From: Eggerthellaceae bacterium
GTDB taxonomy: Bacteria; Actinomycetota; Coriobacteriia; Coriobacteriales; Eggerthellaceae
Reading direction: 5' to 3'
Assembly (NCBI GenBank): GCA_022791455.1
Contig: JAAVZC010000014.1
Location: forward strand, 62,001 to 126,000
DNA length: 64,000 nt
Shown piece by piece: positions 17,546 through 26,480 of this stretch. The position numbers were made by a program, and so were the translations under genes. Each line of letters begins with the position of its first letter. The stretch's first letter is position 1. Below the pieces are notes generated by a model. It saw only the letters and a program-made list of their open reading frames with translations. It was not told the DNA's origin and ran no database searches.

Positions 17546-18943
17546 TTAACCCAAGAGCCCCAGCATCTGCCAATAGGGAACACTGACCGCGATAGCGATA
17601 AGGTTGATGACGATGAACGCCGCACCTGTGGCATAGATGTCCTTTTGTTCCACCTTGCCTCCGGTCATGCCCAGAGCGCCAATGACCGTTGGGTTTTGAT
17701 AGTAGAGCAAGAACGACATGCCCGAAACCGTGATCACGAACAGGTACACGAACGGATCGATGGCAGTACCGGCCAGCATGGTGGACACGAGCGCCATCAT
17801 CACCGTCGCACTAACCATCGCGAAGCGCAGACCGATCATGAGGATCGCAAGCAGCAACACCAAGAGCAGCGGCTGCTGAGTGAGCGGAATGATAACCGGC
17901 GCGCACAACTTCGCAATCCACGCGGCAACCCCGGTGGTGGAGAGCAGGGTGACCATGCCCAGAATGCAGCCGATCATGATGACGATGGGCCACATCAGGC
18001 GTGTCGAGAAGTCCTGCGGCTTGAAAGATCCGGACACGCAGAGCAGCAACCATGCGGTCAACGCAACGGCATGGGACGGAATTCCGAAATTAGATCCCGC
18101 GACAAAGCCCACAATGGCCACAAGAAGCACGATGAGGGCGAACAGCTCCTTACCACGCAGAGCCCCCATTTCCGCCAGTTGACGATTGCAGGAGTCCAGA
18201 ATAGCTCCCGGGTTCGCGTCCTTGCTATCGGCCGTCTTCGGACGATGCCAGAAGATGAAGAACACGGTGAAAAGCACAAGCGATACGATGAAGTACACGA
18301 TGGCGTTGCCGGCCCAGCCGGTCCACGTGATGCCATCAGGCATAAATCCCAACGCGATGGCCACCGAGCCATTGCCCGTCAAAAAGCAGGAGCCAAAAAT
18401 GAGCGATGCGATGACGATGATGGAGAAGAAGCCCGTATAGGGACGAGTGTGCGGCTTGAACCCCAACTGGTCGGCAATGTCATTCGCAATGGGCACCATG
18501 ATGGCCTGCTTTGCGGCGGCCGCGGGAACCCACGGGGTAATCAGTGTGTTGGCCAGCTCGAACACGATCATCTGCCCCACATAGTTCTTGGGAGCATACT
18601 TGACCATCAACAACGCGATGCGCTTGAGAATGCCGCTATTGGACAAGCCGGCGGCCAAGCCGAACGCACCCAGAAGCAGCAGCACGGTGCTCGATCCGAA
18701 TTGCCCGAATACCTGCGCGGTATCTCCCGTCCCGAACAACAGGCAGAGCGTACAAGCGATAAGACTGCTGATGTGGGTCGGAACCAACTCAAGCACCATC
18801 ATCACAATCCACCAGATGAAAATTGCGAGAAAGTGCATCCCATTTGCGTCAAGCCCCTCGAACGGAGACGCCAGCGCCAAGGCCACGCAGGCCAATGTCG
18901 CGACGCAAAGCACGACGAGCTTAATCGCCCTCTTCTTGTCCAT
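17546..18943 (-). CDS. DASS/SLC13-type anion transporter
   Basis: A 465-residue integral membrane protein with about 11-13 hydrophobic helices. It shows ITPWVPAAAAKQAIMVPIA in the first half and SGMSFLLYYQNPTVIGALG near the end, the paired signature regions of divalent-anion:sodium symporters. The family imports di- and tricarboxylates. It converges on the two-component system and may import the acid used by the acyl-CoA operon, in place of the BCCT carrier of true carnitine operons. That link is inference. The start ATG at 18943 has AAGGAGGAT upstream. Confidence 0.88.
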   Translation of the reverse strand: MDKKRAIKLVVLCVATLACVALALASPFEGLDANGMHFLAIFIWWIVMMVLELVPTHISSLIACTLCLLFGTGDTAQVFGQFGSSTVLLLLGAFGLAAGLSNSGILKRIALLMVKYAPKNYVGQMIVFELANTLITPWVPAAAAKQAIMVPIANDIADQLGFKPHTRPYTGFFSIIVIASLIFGSCFLTGNGSVAIALGFMPDGITWTGWAGNAIVYFIVSLVLFTVFFIFWHRPKTADSKDANPGAILDSCNRQLAEMGALRGKELFALIVLLVAIVGFVAGSNFGIPSHAVALTAWLLLCVSGSFKPQDFSTRLMWPIVIMIGCILGMVTLLSTTGVAAWIAKLCAPVIIPLTQQPLLLVLLLAILMIGLRFAMVSATVMMALVSTMLAGTAIDPFVYLFVITVSGMSFLLYYQNPTVIGALGMTGGKVEQKDIYATGAAFIVINLIAIAVSVPYWQMLGLLG

Positions 18944-19073
18944 ACCATCCTCCTTACCATGATTCCTCGATTGCCATCCCCCCTACGGAGAATCGACAAG
19001 GGTCATTTTGTGACACGAGGAAAAAAGGTTCGAGGGCTGGACTGTTCTTTATAACGGGGTCGAGATGCGGCGA

Positions 19074-20285
19074 CTACTTTTTGCGGCGGGTGCGGAAGGC
19101 GGCCATCGGCTCTATGAGGATGCCGTGCTTGTTGGCGCTGACGGCCAGGTTTCCTTGGATGTTGGCCACGTAACCGCTCTTCAGGGAGCCGTCTTCGTTG
19201 ATGGCCGCGAGCACGGCGCCGATGGAGGCGGACTGAAGGCGGGATTCCGGCGGCAGCAGCTGCAAGAGCAACTGGTAGATGGCCCGCTTCTGCAACGGCC
19301 GCGGCTCGGTGGCGAAAGCGGGCTTGATAAGAAATGATTGCTCGGAACCGAAAGATCCTTCGCTTCGCTCAGGATGACGATGGGGGTCGGTGCCTCCCTC
19401 CGCCTTCGGCGCACACGGGATCTCTCCACTCCGCCCTTCGGGCTCCGGTCGAGATGACGTTGGGATGGTTACGCAGCGGGCGATGAGGGTGGTGGTCATT
19501 TCGTCGAGCATGTCGTCTTCGTCGGCGATTTGGTTCATGGTGCGCACCAGCACGTCCGTCAGCTGCGGGTTCCATTCGCGCGCCACCGGCACCAAGTTGT
19601 GGCGCACGTAGGCGCGGAAGCGGTCGGTATGGGCATTGGTGGCATCTTCCCGCCAAAGGGCGCCAGATGCGTCCCGCACCACGGACCGCCCCTCGCGGGC
19701 CCGCGCCTCCAGGTAGTCCCGCAGCTGCTGGCGCGAAACGTCGAGCAGCGGCCGCACCACCGGCCCGTTGCGATAAAGCATCGAGCGGAACCCGCCCGGC
19801 CCCGTGCCCACAATGGAGCGCATGTAGAAGTTCTCGATACGGTCGTCGGCAGAATGAGCGGTAAGAATACGGCCCTCGGCCAGGGGTCGCGCCTCGTGCA
19901 GGCACATGCTGGCCAGCGCCTCATGAGCAGCGGCATAGCGCTCGCGGCGCGCCACCGCCTCGCGGTTCTCCCCCGCTTCGTCCGCCAACTGATTCACATT
20001 CACGTCTACGCGAAAGAAGGGAAAGCCCAGAAGTTCCGCCAAAGCAGCGGCGAATTCGGCATCCGCGTCGGCGTCGGCACCGCGCATATGATGGTGCACG
20101 TGCAGCATCGCCACCGGCCCCAACTGCCCCGCCCCCTGCAACTCGGCAGCAATATAGGCGAGCGCCGCAGAATCGGATCCGCCGGACACCATCAGCAGCG
20201 CCGCCGCTTCCGGCCCCACCAAATCACGGTCGGCCAAAGTAGCCGCCACCCGACTCAGCAGAGGAGCATTCAAAGACTCAGCCAT
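19074..20285 (-). CDS. tilS: tRNA(Ile)-lysidine synthase with in-frame repeat insertion
   Basis: Modifies C34 of the AUA-reading tRNA(Ile) to lysidine. A 403-residue protein with the PP-loop SGGSDS at residues 34-39 and the downstream HHHMRGADAD and HSADDRIENFYMR motifs. Residues about 275-316 are low-complexity text (PEGRSGEIPCAPKAEGGT, then PHRHPERSEGSF) that matches half-copies of repeat families A and B rather than TilS. The frame stays open through them and resumes with a TilS-like C-terminal segment. It lies between domains, so the enzyme may tolerate it. One base separates it from the asnB-like stop. Confidence 0.93.
   Translation of the reverse strand: MAESLNAPLLSRVAATLADRDLVGPEAAALLMVSGGSDSAALAYIAAELQGAGQLGPVAMLHVHHHMRGADADADAEFAAALAELLGFPFFRVDVNVNQLADEAGENREAVARRERYAAAHEALASMCLHEARPLAEGRILTAHSADDRIENFYMRSIVGTGPGGFRSMLYRNGPVVRPLLDVSRQQLRDYLEARAREGRSVVRDASGALWREDATNAHTDRFRAYVRHNLVPVAREWNPQLTDVLVRTMNQIADEDDMLDEMTTTLIARCVTIPTSSRPEPEGRSGEIPCAPKAEGGTDPHRHPERSEGSFGSEQSFLIKPAFATEPRPLQKRAIYQLLLQLLPPESRLQSASIGAVLAAINEDGSLKSGYVANIQGNLAVSANKHGILIEPMAAFRTRRKK
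19352..19380. repeat. Half-copy of repeat family A inside tilS
   Basis: AAAGATCCTTCG, then CTTCGCTCAGGATGACGA, matches the right half of family A (see 31354-31453). It is translated in frame within tilS on the other strand. Confidence 0.75.
19418..19460. repeat. Half-copy of repeat family B inside tilS
   Basis: GGATCTCTCCACTCCGCCC, then TCCGGTCGAGATGACG, matches the right half of family B (see 38146-38268). It is 37 bases from the family A half-copy, and both are read in frame by tilS. Confidence 0.75.
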
Positions 20286-20286
20286 A

Positions 20287-22176
20287 TTACGCAGCGGCTT
20301 CTTCGGGGAAGAATTGTTCGTACCAGACGACGAAGCTGTAGATGGACCAGATTTTCTTCATGTTCGACTTCTCGCCGGAAATGTGCTGATCAAGCAGGCG
20401 GCCCAGCTGGTCGGTGTTAAAGAAGCGCGCGGCCACAGGTCCGGTGATCTTCTCGCGCACACGGCTGGCGTAGGGCTCTTCCCGCATCCACTGGGCCAGG
20501 GGGGTGATGAAGCCAATCTTGGGCATCTTCGCCGTGACCGGCGGCAGCGTCTGGGCGGCGGCGGAGCGCAGGGCGCACTTCGTTTCCGTCTTCGAGACGC
20601 GGTCGGCGGTGGGCAGCGTGCGGGAGAGCGCGAACACCTCCATGTCCAGGAAGGGCACGCGCAGCTCCAGCGAGGCGGCCATGGACATCTTGTCCGCCTT
20701 CAGCAGAATGTCCTGCTGCATCCAGGTGAGGATGTCCACCGTCTGCATGGCGGTCACCTCGTCAATCTCGCCAGCGCCGGGGTAATGGGCGCGCGTCTGG
20801 GCGAACAGCGGCGCCTCCGCTTCCCACGGCGCACCGCAGGCTTCGGCAACCGCAGCCACTTCGGGCTTGAGCAGGGAAAGCGCCTCCGGGTAGGTGTAGT
20901 TGTACTCCAAGCGGCGGTAGCGCTCCTCCAGCGGATGGGCGCCGCGCATGAGGAAGCGACGGCCGTGGGTGCCCTCCGGCAGCAGCTTCGCCACCGCGGC
21001 GGCCGCCTTGCGCAGCGGAGCCGGCACGCTCATGTAGGGGTGGTAGTCCAGCCCCTCCTGGTAGAGCGGGTAGCCGCCGAACAGCTCGTCGGCCCCTTCG
21101 CCAGAAAGCACCACTTTCACCTGTTCAGCGGCGAAATGCGCCAAGTGATACAGCGGTACCGCGGAAGGGTTCGGCAGCGGATCGTCCATGTGGTACTGCA
21201 CGGCGGGAACGCTCTCGAAGAAGGCGTCAGCGTCAATGCCGCGGCTGTAATTCTCCAGTCCCATGGCGTCGGCGAAGGTTTTGGCGGCGTCCAGCTCGGA
21301 GTACTTCTGCTCGCCATAGCCGATGGAGAAGGTCTTCGCCTTCATGATGTGCGAGGTCTCGTTGGCCACGAGCGACGAGTCCACGCCGGCGGAAAGGAAG
21401 CAGCCCACCTCCACGTCGGCGATGGCGTGGGCGTTCACAGATTCCTGCAGCGCGGCGGCAATCTCGTCCGCCTCCTGCGCGCGGGTGCGCCCCTCTTTCG
21501 GATCGAAGGAGGGCTCCCACCACTTCACCACTTCCAGCGCACCGCCCTGCCAGGAAAGCCAATGGCCGGCCGGCACCTTGTGGACACCCTCGAACATGGT
21601 CTCATCGTCCGGCAGGTACTCGATGGTCAGGTAGTGGGCCAGCCGCTTGGTGTTCAGCGCCTTCTTGAAATGGGGATGATGCAGCAGCGCCTTGGTCTCG
21701 GAGGCGAAAATGAGCACCTCCCCTTCCGTCCAGTAGTAGAGCGGTTTGATGCCGAAGGGGTCGCGGGCCAAGAACAGGCGGCCGGTCTGGCGGTCGTAGA
21801 TGGCGAAGGCGAACATGCCGCGCAGCTTGGGCAGCAGCGCTTCGCCCCATTCCTCGAAACCGTGCAGGATGACCTCGCCGTCGCCGTGGGTGCGGAAGGT
21901 GTGGCCCGCCTCGATCAGCTGGGCGCGCAGCTCTTGGAAGTTGTAGATTTCGCCGTTGAAGCACATGACCAGGCGGTCGTCCTCGTTGTAGAGGGGCTGG
22001 TTGGCGCCCTCCAAGTCGATGATGGACAGGCGGCGAAAGCCCAGCGACACCGCGTCATCGCTGAAGAAGCCGTCAGAGTCGGGCCCGCGGTGGGCGATGG
22101 AATCGGCCATGGCCTTCACGACGGCCGCGTGGTCGAAATCGGTGCCCTTATCGTAGAAGCCCACAAATCCGCACAT
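20287..22176 (-). CDS. asnB: Glutamine-dependent asparagine synthase family protein
   Basis: A 629-residue two-domain enzyme. Cys2 of MCGFVGFYDK is the glutaminase nucleophile, with RGPDSDG and GEIYNF in the same domain. The synthase domain carries the ATP loop as FLSAGVDSS, where the usual SGG is SAG. It would transfer ammonia to an adenylated carboxylate. Free asparagine synthesis is the default. But it follows a racemase and a D-Asp-ligase-like gene, so amidation of a D-Asp cross-bridge, as reported for AsnH in lactococci and enterococci, is a serious alternative. It starts 28 bases after the racemase gene and abuts tilS. Confidence 0.93.
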   Translation of the reverse strand: MCGFVGFYDKGTDFDHAAVVKAMADSIAHRGPDSDGFFSDDAVSLGFRRLSIIDLEGANQPLYNEDDRLVMCFNGEIYNFQELRAQLIEAGHTFRTHGDGEVILHGFEEWGEALLPKLRGMFAFAIYDRQTGRLFLARDPFGIKPLYYWTEGEVLIFASETKALLHHPHFKKALNTKRLAHYLTIEYLPDDETMFEGVHKVPAGHWLSWQGGALEVVKWWEPSFDPKEGRTRAQEADEIAAALQESVNAHAIADVEVGCFLSAGVDSSLVANETSHIMKAKTFSIGYGEQKYSELDAAKTFADAMGLENYSRGIDADAFFESVPAVQYHMDDPLPNPSAVPLYHLAHFAAEQVKVVLSGEGADELFGGYPLYQEGLDYHPYMSVPAPLRKAAAAVAKLLPEGTHGRRFLMRGAHPLEERYRRLEYNYTYPEALSLLKPEVAAVAEACGAPWEAEAPLFAQTRAHYPGAGEIDEVTAMQTVDILTWMQQDILLKADKMSMAASLELRVPFLDMEVFALSRTLPTADRVSKTETKCALRSAAAQTLPPVTAKMPKIGFITPLAQWMREEPYASRVREKITGPVAARFFNTDQLGRLLDQHISGEKSNMKKIWSIYSFVVWYEQFFPEEAAA

Positions 22177-22204
22177 ACAAACCTCCTGGTTGCTTACATA
22201 TATA

Positions 22205-22924
22205 TTAGAGAAGGGCGCCGGGCTTTACCGTTGCCCCGGCCGCCTGAATGGTACGCACTACCAGCACATCCAGCGGGTCCACCGCCGGCAGCACCGATGC
22301 GCTGCGATCCTCGCCGAACGCCGCCGAAAGCTCGGTGCAGCCAAGGATGATGGCGTCGCAGCCGGCCTCTGCCATCATGGAAGACAGCGGCCCCAGCTCG
22401 CTCGGCGCCACCGGGCGGCCCGCCTTCACCGCGTCGTAGATGATGCGGTCCACTTCCACCTGGCCTTCTCGCGGCGGATAGGCCACGTCCACCCCGCAGA
22501 AGCGGCCGGCCATGCCAAACAGGTCGGTGGCCACGGTGCCTTCAGTGGCCAACACGCCTACCTGGGAAAACCCGCGCTCGCGGCAGTAGTTCATGGTCTC
22601 GTTCACCATATGGATGACCGGGATGCTCACCGCTGCCTGCACCGAGTCGAACAGACCGTGGGCAGTATTGCAGGGCATGGCCAGAAACTCGCAGCCGCAC
22701 TGCTCCAGCAGGCGCGCGTCCGCCGCCAGGTAGGGCAGCGGCGACACGTCGCTCTTCCCCAGCAGATAGTCGGTGCGATCCGGCGTGGCGGTGTCGTTGT
22801 GGACGATGGCCCGCACGTGGTCTTGGTCGCGCTGGGCATCGGTGAAGTCCACCAGCCGCTTCAGGAAATACGCCGTGGCGGCAGGGCCGGTGCCTCCCAG
22901 GACGCCGACGAGCTTAGTCGTCAT
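22205..22924 (-). CDS. Aspartate/glutamate racemase family protein
   Basis: A 239-residue cofactor-independent racemase. Both catalytic Cys residues are present, in MPCNTAH and LGCTELS. The N-terminus GVLGGTGPAATAYFLKRLV is typical of aspartate racemases rather than MurI. Its ATG overlaps the stop of the ATP-grasp gene (ATGA), so D-aspartate supply to that ligase is the natural role. Substrate choice between Asp and Glu is inferred from context. Confidence 0.9.
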   Translation of the reverse strand: MTTKLVGVLGGTGPAATAYFLKRLVDFTDAQRDQDHVRAIVHNDTATPDRTDYLLGKSDVSPLPYLAADARLLEQCGCEFLAMPCNTAHGLFDSVQAAVSIPVIHMVNETMNYCRERGFSQVGVLATEGTVATDLFGMAGRFCGVDVAYPPREGQVEVDRIIYDAVKAGRPVAPSELGPLSSMMAEAGCDAIILGCTELSAAFGEDRSASVLPAVDPLDVLVVRTIQAAGATVKPGALL

Positions 22925-24234
22925 TCGCCCTCCCCCTTCTGGGGAACGGTCACGTAGCCCGCAGGATCATCGGAAGACGCCTTGCGGGCAGCTTCGGCTT
23001 TGTAGAATTCTCGCAGGCTCTTCGCTTGCTTCTGCTCGAAGTAGTAGGGGTAGAGCTTGCGCACCAGCTTCTTTTCCGCCTTGTAGTTGATGGGGTTCTT
23101 CGCGTTGCCCTCGGCGAACAGCTGCTCCACTTCCGCGCGCAAATCCGGGTCGGTCACGTGCTCCACTAAAATGGACTTCGGCAGCACCGTGTACAGCGAC
23201 TTGCGCCCACGGGCCACCTGCACCTCGTCGGGGAAGTCACGGCCTTCCACCAGGTCCTCCACAATCCAGCGGATGGTGTTGTCGCCAGCGGCCGTCACGT
23301 AGTAGTTGCTGCGGCCGAGGCGGGTATTGATCTCGAAGAACACGAACTTGCCGGTCTCGGGGTTCACTTTGATGTCGTAATTGGCGAACCCGGTGTAGCC
23401 CACGTGCTCCACCAGCCGTCGCGCGCACTCCACCGCCTCGTCGTTCTCGCGGCTGATGATGGCCATGGGGTTGCCGATGGCCTGAGGCCGCGGGTCCTCC
23501 AGCACCGTCTGGCCGAACGAGGCGAAGCGCATCTTGCCGGTGCGGTCGCTGTAGGTGGTGAGGATGCGCATGTTGGTGTCATCGCCGGGAATGAACTCCT
23601 GCAGCAGGAACTTTCCCTTATACGAGCTGGCGCACAGGTTATCCAGCATCTCCTTCAGCTCTTCCGGCGTGTCGAAGATGAACACCTTCTTCTTGCCGGG
23701 GAACTTCGCGTAGTGGTACTCCGCCGAAGACGCAGGCTTTGCCACCACGGGGAAGGTGAGGCCGAAGCTGTCCGGGTCAACCGGCGCCTGGGTGTCGAAC
23801 ACGGCGGTCTTCGGGTAAGGCACGCCGCACTCTTCGCAGATTTCGTAGAAGGAGTCCTTCAGCACCAGGCGGTTCAGCAGCTCTTCGGAGATGTAGGGCA
23901 GAATGTAGCCGGCCTCTTCCAGCTCGGCGCGGTGCTCCACCAAAAGGCGCACGTACCAGTCGCCGCAGGCGAGCACCATGAGGGTCTCCCCCGCCTTCTC
24001 CTTCGCCACTGCCTTCAGGGTGTCCATCAGCACGTCCACATCGTCCAGCTGCGGGTTCACGCGGTTCTCCAGAATAGTGGAGTCGTGGCACAGGTGGCTG
24101 TTGGCCTGGCTGAGCACCAGCGGGCGAATGCCGTAGGCCTCGTGGAAGGTGCGCGCCAGGCTGTAGGCGCCAATGTCGCCGCCCAAGATAACGGGGGTCA
24201 CAAGGGGTTTGGCCTCTTCGGTGGCCTGGGACAT
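22921..24234 (-). CDS. D-aspartate ligase-like ATP-grasp enzyme
   Basis: A 437-residue ATP-grasp protein. The motifs EFIPGDDTNMRIL, VLEDPRPQAIGN, YTGFANYDIKVNP and FFEINTRLGRS closely match what I recall of Aslfm, the Enterococcus faecium enzyme that adds D-Asp to the side chain of peptidoglycan precursors. Mg and ATP ligands are in the last of these. The ATG at 24234 follows AGGAGAG and is preferred to an upstream frame extension. It is first in a coupled set with the racemase and an AsnB-type amidotransferase. A different amino-acid ligase activity cannot be excluded by sequence alone. Confidence 0.85.
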   Translation of the reverse strand: MSQATEEAKPLVTPVILGGDIGAYSLARTFHEAYGIRPLVLSQANSHLCHDSTILENRVNPQLDDVDVLMDTLKAVAKEKAGETLMVLACGDWYVRLLVEHRAELEEAGYILPYISEELLNRLVLKDSFYEICEECGVPYPKTAVFDTQAPVDPDSFGLTFPVVAKPASSAEYHYAKFPGKKKVFIFDTPEELKEMLDNLCASSYKGKFLLQEFIPGDDTNMRILTTYSDRTGKMRFASFGQTVLEDPRPQAIGNPMAIISRENDEAVECARRLVEHVGYTGFANYDIKVNPETGKFVFFEINTRLGRSNYYVTAAGDNTIRWIVEDLVEGRDFPDEVQVARGRKSLYTVLPKSILVEHVTDPDLRAEVEQLFAEGNAKNPINYKAEKKLVRKLYPYYFEQKQAKSLREFYKAEAARKASSDDPAGYVTVPQKGEGE

Positions 24235-24370
24235 GGGGCTCTCCTCGCAAGTCAAGCACCCCGCGCGCGGGCGGAATGCTGGTCGGTTATAACGCAACCG
24301 CCAATTTTAGCATTCCCACGCCCCGCGCGGCCCTCAAGCCTCATCTACGCAGGGAAACAACAAGTTGCGA

Positions 24371-24561
24371 CTGTCGCAAAAACGCACCGAGTGGCACAGT
24401 GCGGGCACGGAAAATACCATTCGGCGCGTTTTTGTACCAGCGTCTGACCAGGCGTAATGAACGTTTAACCTGGTCAGATGGCGCTTTTTTCATGTCAGAA
24501 AAGTGCACTGAATGGCACTTAGGCAACAGGGAGCATGCCACTCGGTGCGGTTTTGTGACAG
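24371..24561. repeat. Nested inverted-repeat element upstream of the ATP-grasp gene
   Basis: This fills most of a 340-base gap. The outer arms (24371-24396 and 24536-24561) share GCACCGAGTGGCA and its complement, pairing over 26 bases with a few mismatches. An inner 10-bp hairpin (TCTGACCAGG at 24443-24452 with its complement at 24469-24478) is followed by a T-run. Weaker copies of the outer motif lie at about 24416-24436 and 24499-24520. It may be a small mobile element or a terminator region for the dms operon. Confidence 0.6.
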
Positions 24562-24574
24562 CGCCTGCCTGTTC

Positions 24575-25480
24575 CTACACACCCGCAGTCATGTAGGAGG
24601 CGTAGAAGCAGAAGCGCACGGCGAACGCGGCCGCCAGAAGAACGAGGGCCGCCCCCGCCACTGTCGCCTTCGATCCGCCAGTCCAAGCGGCAGGCACGTC
24701 AACGCCTTCCGCCGCGCCTTCGCGGACGGCTTCTCCCGACCGGCGCTCCACTGCTAGCAATGCCACCGCCACGCACAGAAGCGCGACCACCGGATAGGCC
24801 ACGGCCGCCGCGGGCAACCATGGCACCAGGCCCTGGGCAGAATGGGTGGTCGTCTGAATGCCGGCAAGCGCGCTCCACTCCAGCCCCAGCGCCACGCCCT
24901 GGGCAACGCTCGCCACCGCTGCCAGCGCCGCAAGGCCCCACGCAAAGGGGCGCTTCGCCGGCACACCGGCCGCCATCAGGGTGAAGAGCCCCACCAGCAC
25001 GCCCGGCGCCACCGACCCCAGCCACAAGGTAAGCGGCCCGTAGGGCAAGTTCCACGTGGGCACTGTTTCTACCGAGTAGGCAAGCGAGATCATGGCCAGC
25101 GCCGCAAGGCCCGCCACAATGGCCAGGCAGAACGCGACCTGCTGCACCGCGCGCGCCACATCGTCGCGAAACGACAGCATCCACCACACGCCGCCCACGG
25201 CCAGAAAGCCCACGACCGCCACCACTTCATTGGAAAGCGGGGAACGGCCCACGCCGGCCAGCACGTACAGGGCATTCGCCGGCGTTCCCAAATGGGTGGC
25301 GGACGCGATGAGCCCGGAAATGACCAGCACCAAAGGGATCACTAAATAGCGGCTCGCGCGGGCAGCTTGCTCGCGGGAGGCCAAAAGGCCGTACAGCGCC
25401 ACCGTCATATAGCCGACAATGCCCGCGGGCGCGATGGTGGTGAAAAGAACAAGGGTGATTTCGCTGAGGGCCGTTTCCAT
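24575..25480 (-). CDS. dmsC: DmsC-like membrane anchor (second copy)
   Basis: A 301-residue membrane protein with about eight helices. The first loops read ATHLGTPANALYVLAGVGRSPLSNE, a pattern shared with the preceding DmsC. DmsC proteins anchor the catalytic and Fe-S subunits and oxidise menaquinol. It is last in the dms operon and follows the first anchor after a 112-base gap holding a hairpin. Why two anchors are present is unclear. They could serve one complex or alternative ones. Confidence 0.88.
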   Translation of the reverse strand: METALSEITLVLFTTIAPAGIVGYMTVALYGLLASREQAARASRYLVIPLVLVISGLIASATHLGTPANALYVLAGVGRSPLSNEVVAVVGFLAVGGVWWMLSFRDDVARAVQQVAFCLAIVAGLAALAMISLAYSVETVPTWNLPYGPLTLWLGSVAPGVLVGLFTLMAAGVPAKRPFAWGLAALAAVASVAQGVALGLEWSALAGIQTTTHSAQGLVPWLPAAAVAYPVVALLCVAVALLAVERRSGEAVREGAAEGVDVPAAWTGGSKATVAGAALVLLAAAFAVRFCFYASYMTAGV

Positions 25481-25517
25481 GAGAAGTCCTCGATTCTCTC
25501 CGACGCCAAAATTGCGG

Positions 25518-25549
25518 GATGGCCCCCGGAGGGCTGTCCGGAGGCCATC
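25518..25549. terminator. Intercistronic hairpin between the two dmsC genes
   Basis: GATGGCCCCCGGA pairs with TCCGGAGGCCATC over 13 bases with one mismatch and a six-base loop. In the operon direction no T-run follows closely, so it may slow decay or partly terminate, which would set a lower level of the second anchor. Confidence 0.5.
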
Positions 25550-25592
25550 ATCGCATCGGGTAATGGGGCGTCAAATATTGTCTAGCTAATTA

Positions 25593-26480
25593 TTAGATCG
25601 CAATTCCCATAAAAAGGCCGTAGAAAGCGAATCTTATGATCAAAATTCCGGCCACCGCCACAATTACAGCCACAAGTGCCACGCCACTGCTCATAGACAC
25701 CACCGCAGCAGCCCCGCCGTTTTGCGGCTTCGCGGCCCCGGCGAAGAACAGAAGGGCGCAGGCGGCCACGCCGCACAGGGCGAACAGGGCGATGAGCATC
25801 CCCAGCTGCGGCTCGAGCGCGGCGGCCGTGCCCCAGATGTTGGCGATGGACTCCAGGCCGGCGCTCTGCAGCGCCACGCCGACCAGCGCTACCACCAAGC
25901 CCAGGGCCCCGAAGCCAGCGATGAACAGCTTCGACGACTTCGGCAGCTCTACCTTGGCGGCCGCGCAGACAAGAGCCCCCAGCGCCGCGCCGCCCAGCCA
26001 CGCGCAACCCAGCTGCTGCACCACCGTGGCGGGATTGTTCCAGGTGGGAATGGTGTCCATCAGGTAGGCCAGGCCGCAGAAGAGCGCCTGCAGCACCGAA
26101 CCCACCGCCAGCACCAGCAAAAGCACGGTGCGTGCACCGCCCGTGGCCGGCAGCTTGCCCGCCAGGCCCAGAATCCAGTAGACCAGCGCCACCACGGCGA
26201 AGACCACCGTCACCAGCAGCTCGTTGGAAAGCGGCGAGCTGCCCACGCCAGAGAACACGAACAGAGCATTCATCGGGTTCGCCAGGTGGAAGAAGGAAGC
26301 TATCATGCCCAGCGCCATGAAGACCGCCGGCAGCGCCGTCCACTTGTCCAGCCGCTTCGCCTCTTCGGCACTCGGCTTCCCCGCCAGAAAGACATAGGCC
26401 AGCACCACGAAGGACGCGGCGGCCATCGGGGCCAGGGTGGTGAAAATCGCCAGAGGGGCGTGCTCCATTCCGACTCCCAT
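25593..26480 (-). CDS. dmsC: DmsC-like membrane anchor (first copy)
   Basis: A 295-residue membrane protein with about eight helices. FFHLANPMNALFVFSGVGSSPLSNE in the first loop is diagnostic of the DmsC family. It would take electrons from menaquinol and pass them to the Fe-S subunit. The ATG at 26480 directly abuts the stop of the Fe-S gene, with AGGTGAGG upstream. A second ATG four codons in is possible. Confidence 0.92.
   Translation of the reverse strand: MGVGMEHAPLAIFTTLAPMAAASFVVLAYVFLAGKPSAEEAKRLDKWTALPAVFMALGMIASFFHLANPMNALFVFSGVGSSPLSNELLVTVVFAVVALVYWILGLAGKLPATGGARTVLLLVLAVGSVLQALFCGLAYLMDTIPTWNNPATVVQQLGCAWLGGAALGALVCAAAKVELPKSSKLFIAGFGALGLVVALVGVALQSAGLESIANIWGTAAALEPQLGMLIALFALCGVAACALLFFAGAAKPQNGGAAAVVSMSSGVALVAVIVAVAGILIIRFAFYGLFMGIAI

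Noticed and set aside
17069-19054. 661-residue open frame on the plus strand
   Set aside because: It lies opposite the DASS transporter and across the response regulator. The composition (His/Arg/Gln-rich) is that of a GC-driven shadow frame.
20314-22350. 678-residue open frame opposite asnB
   Set aside because: Antisense shadow. The minus strand encodes a complete AsnB-type enzyme with catalytic motifs.
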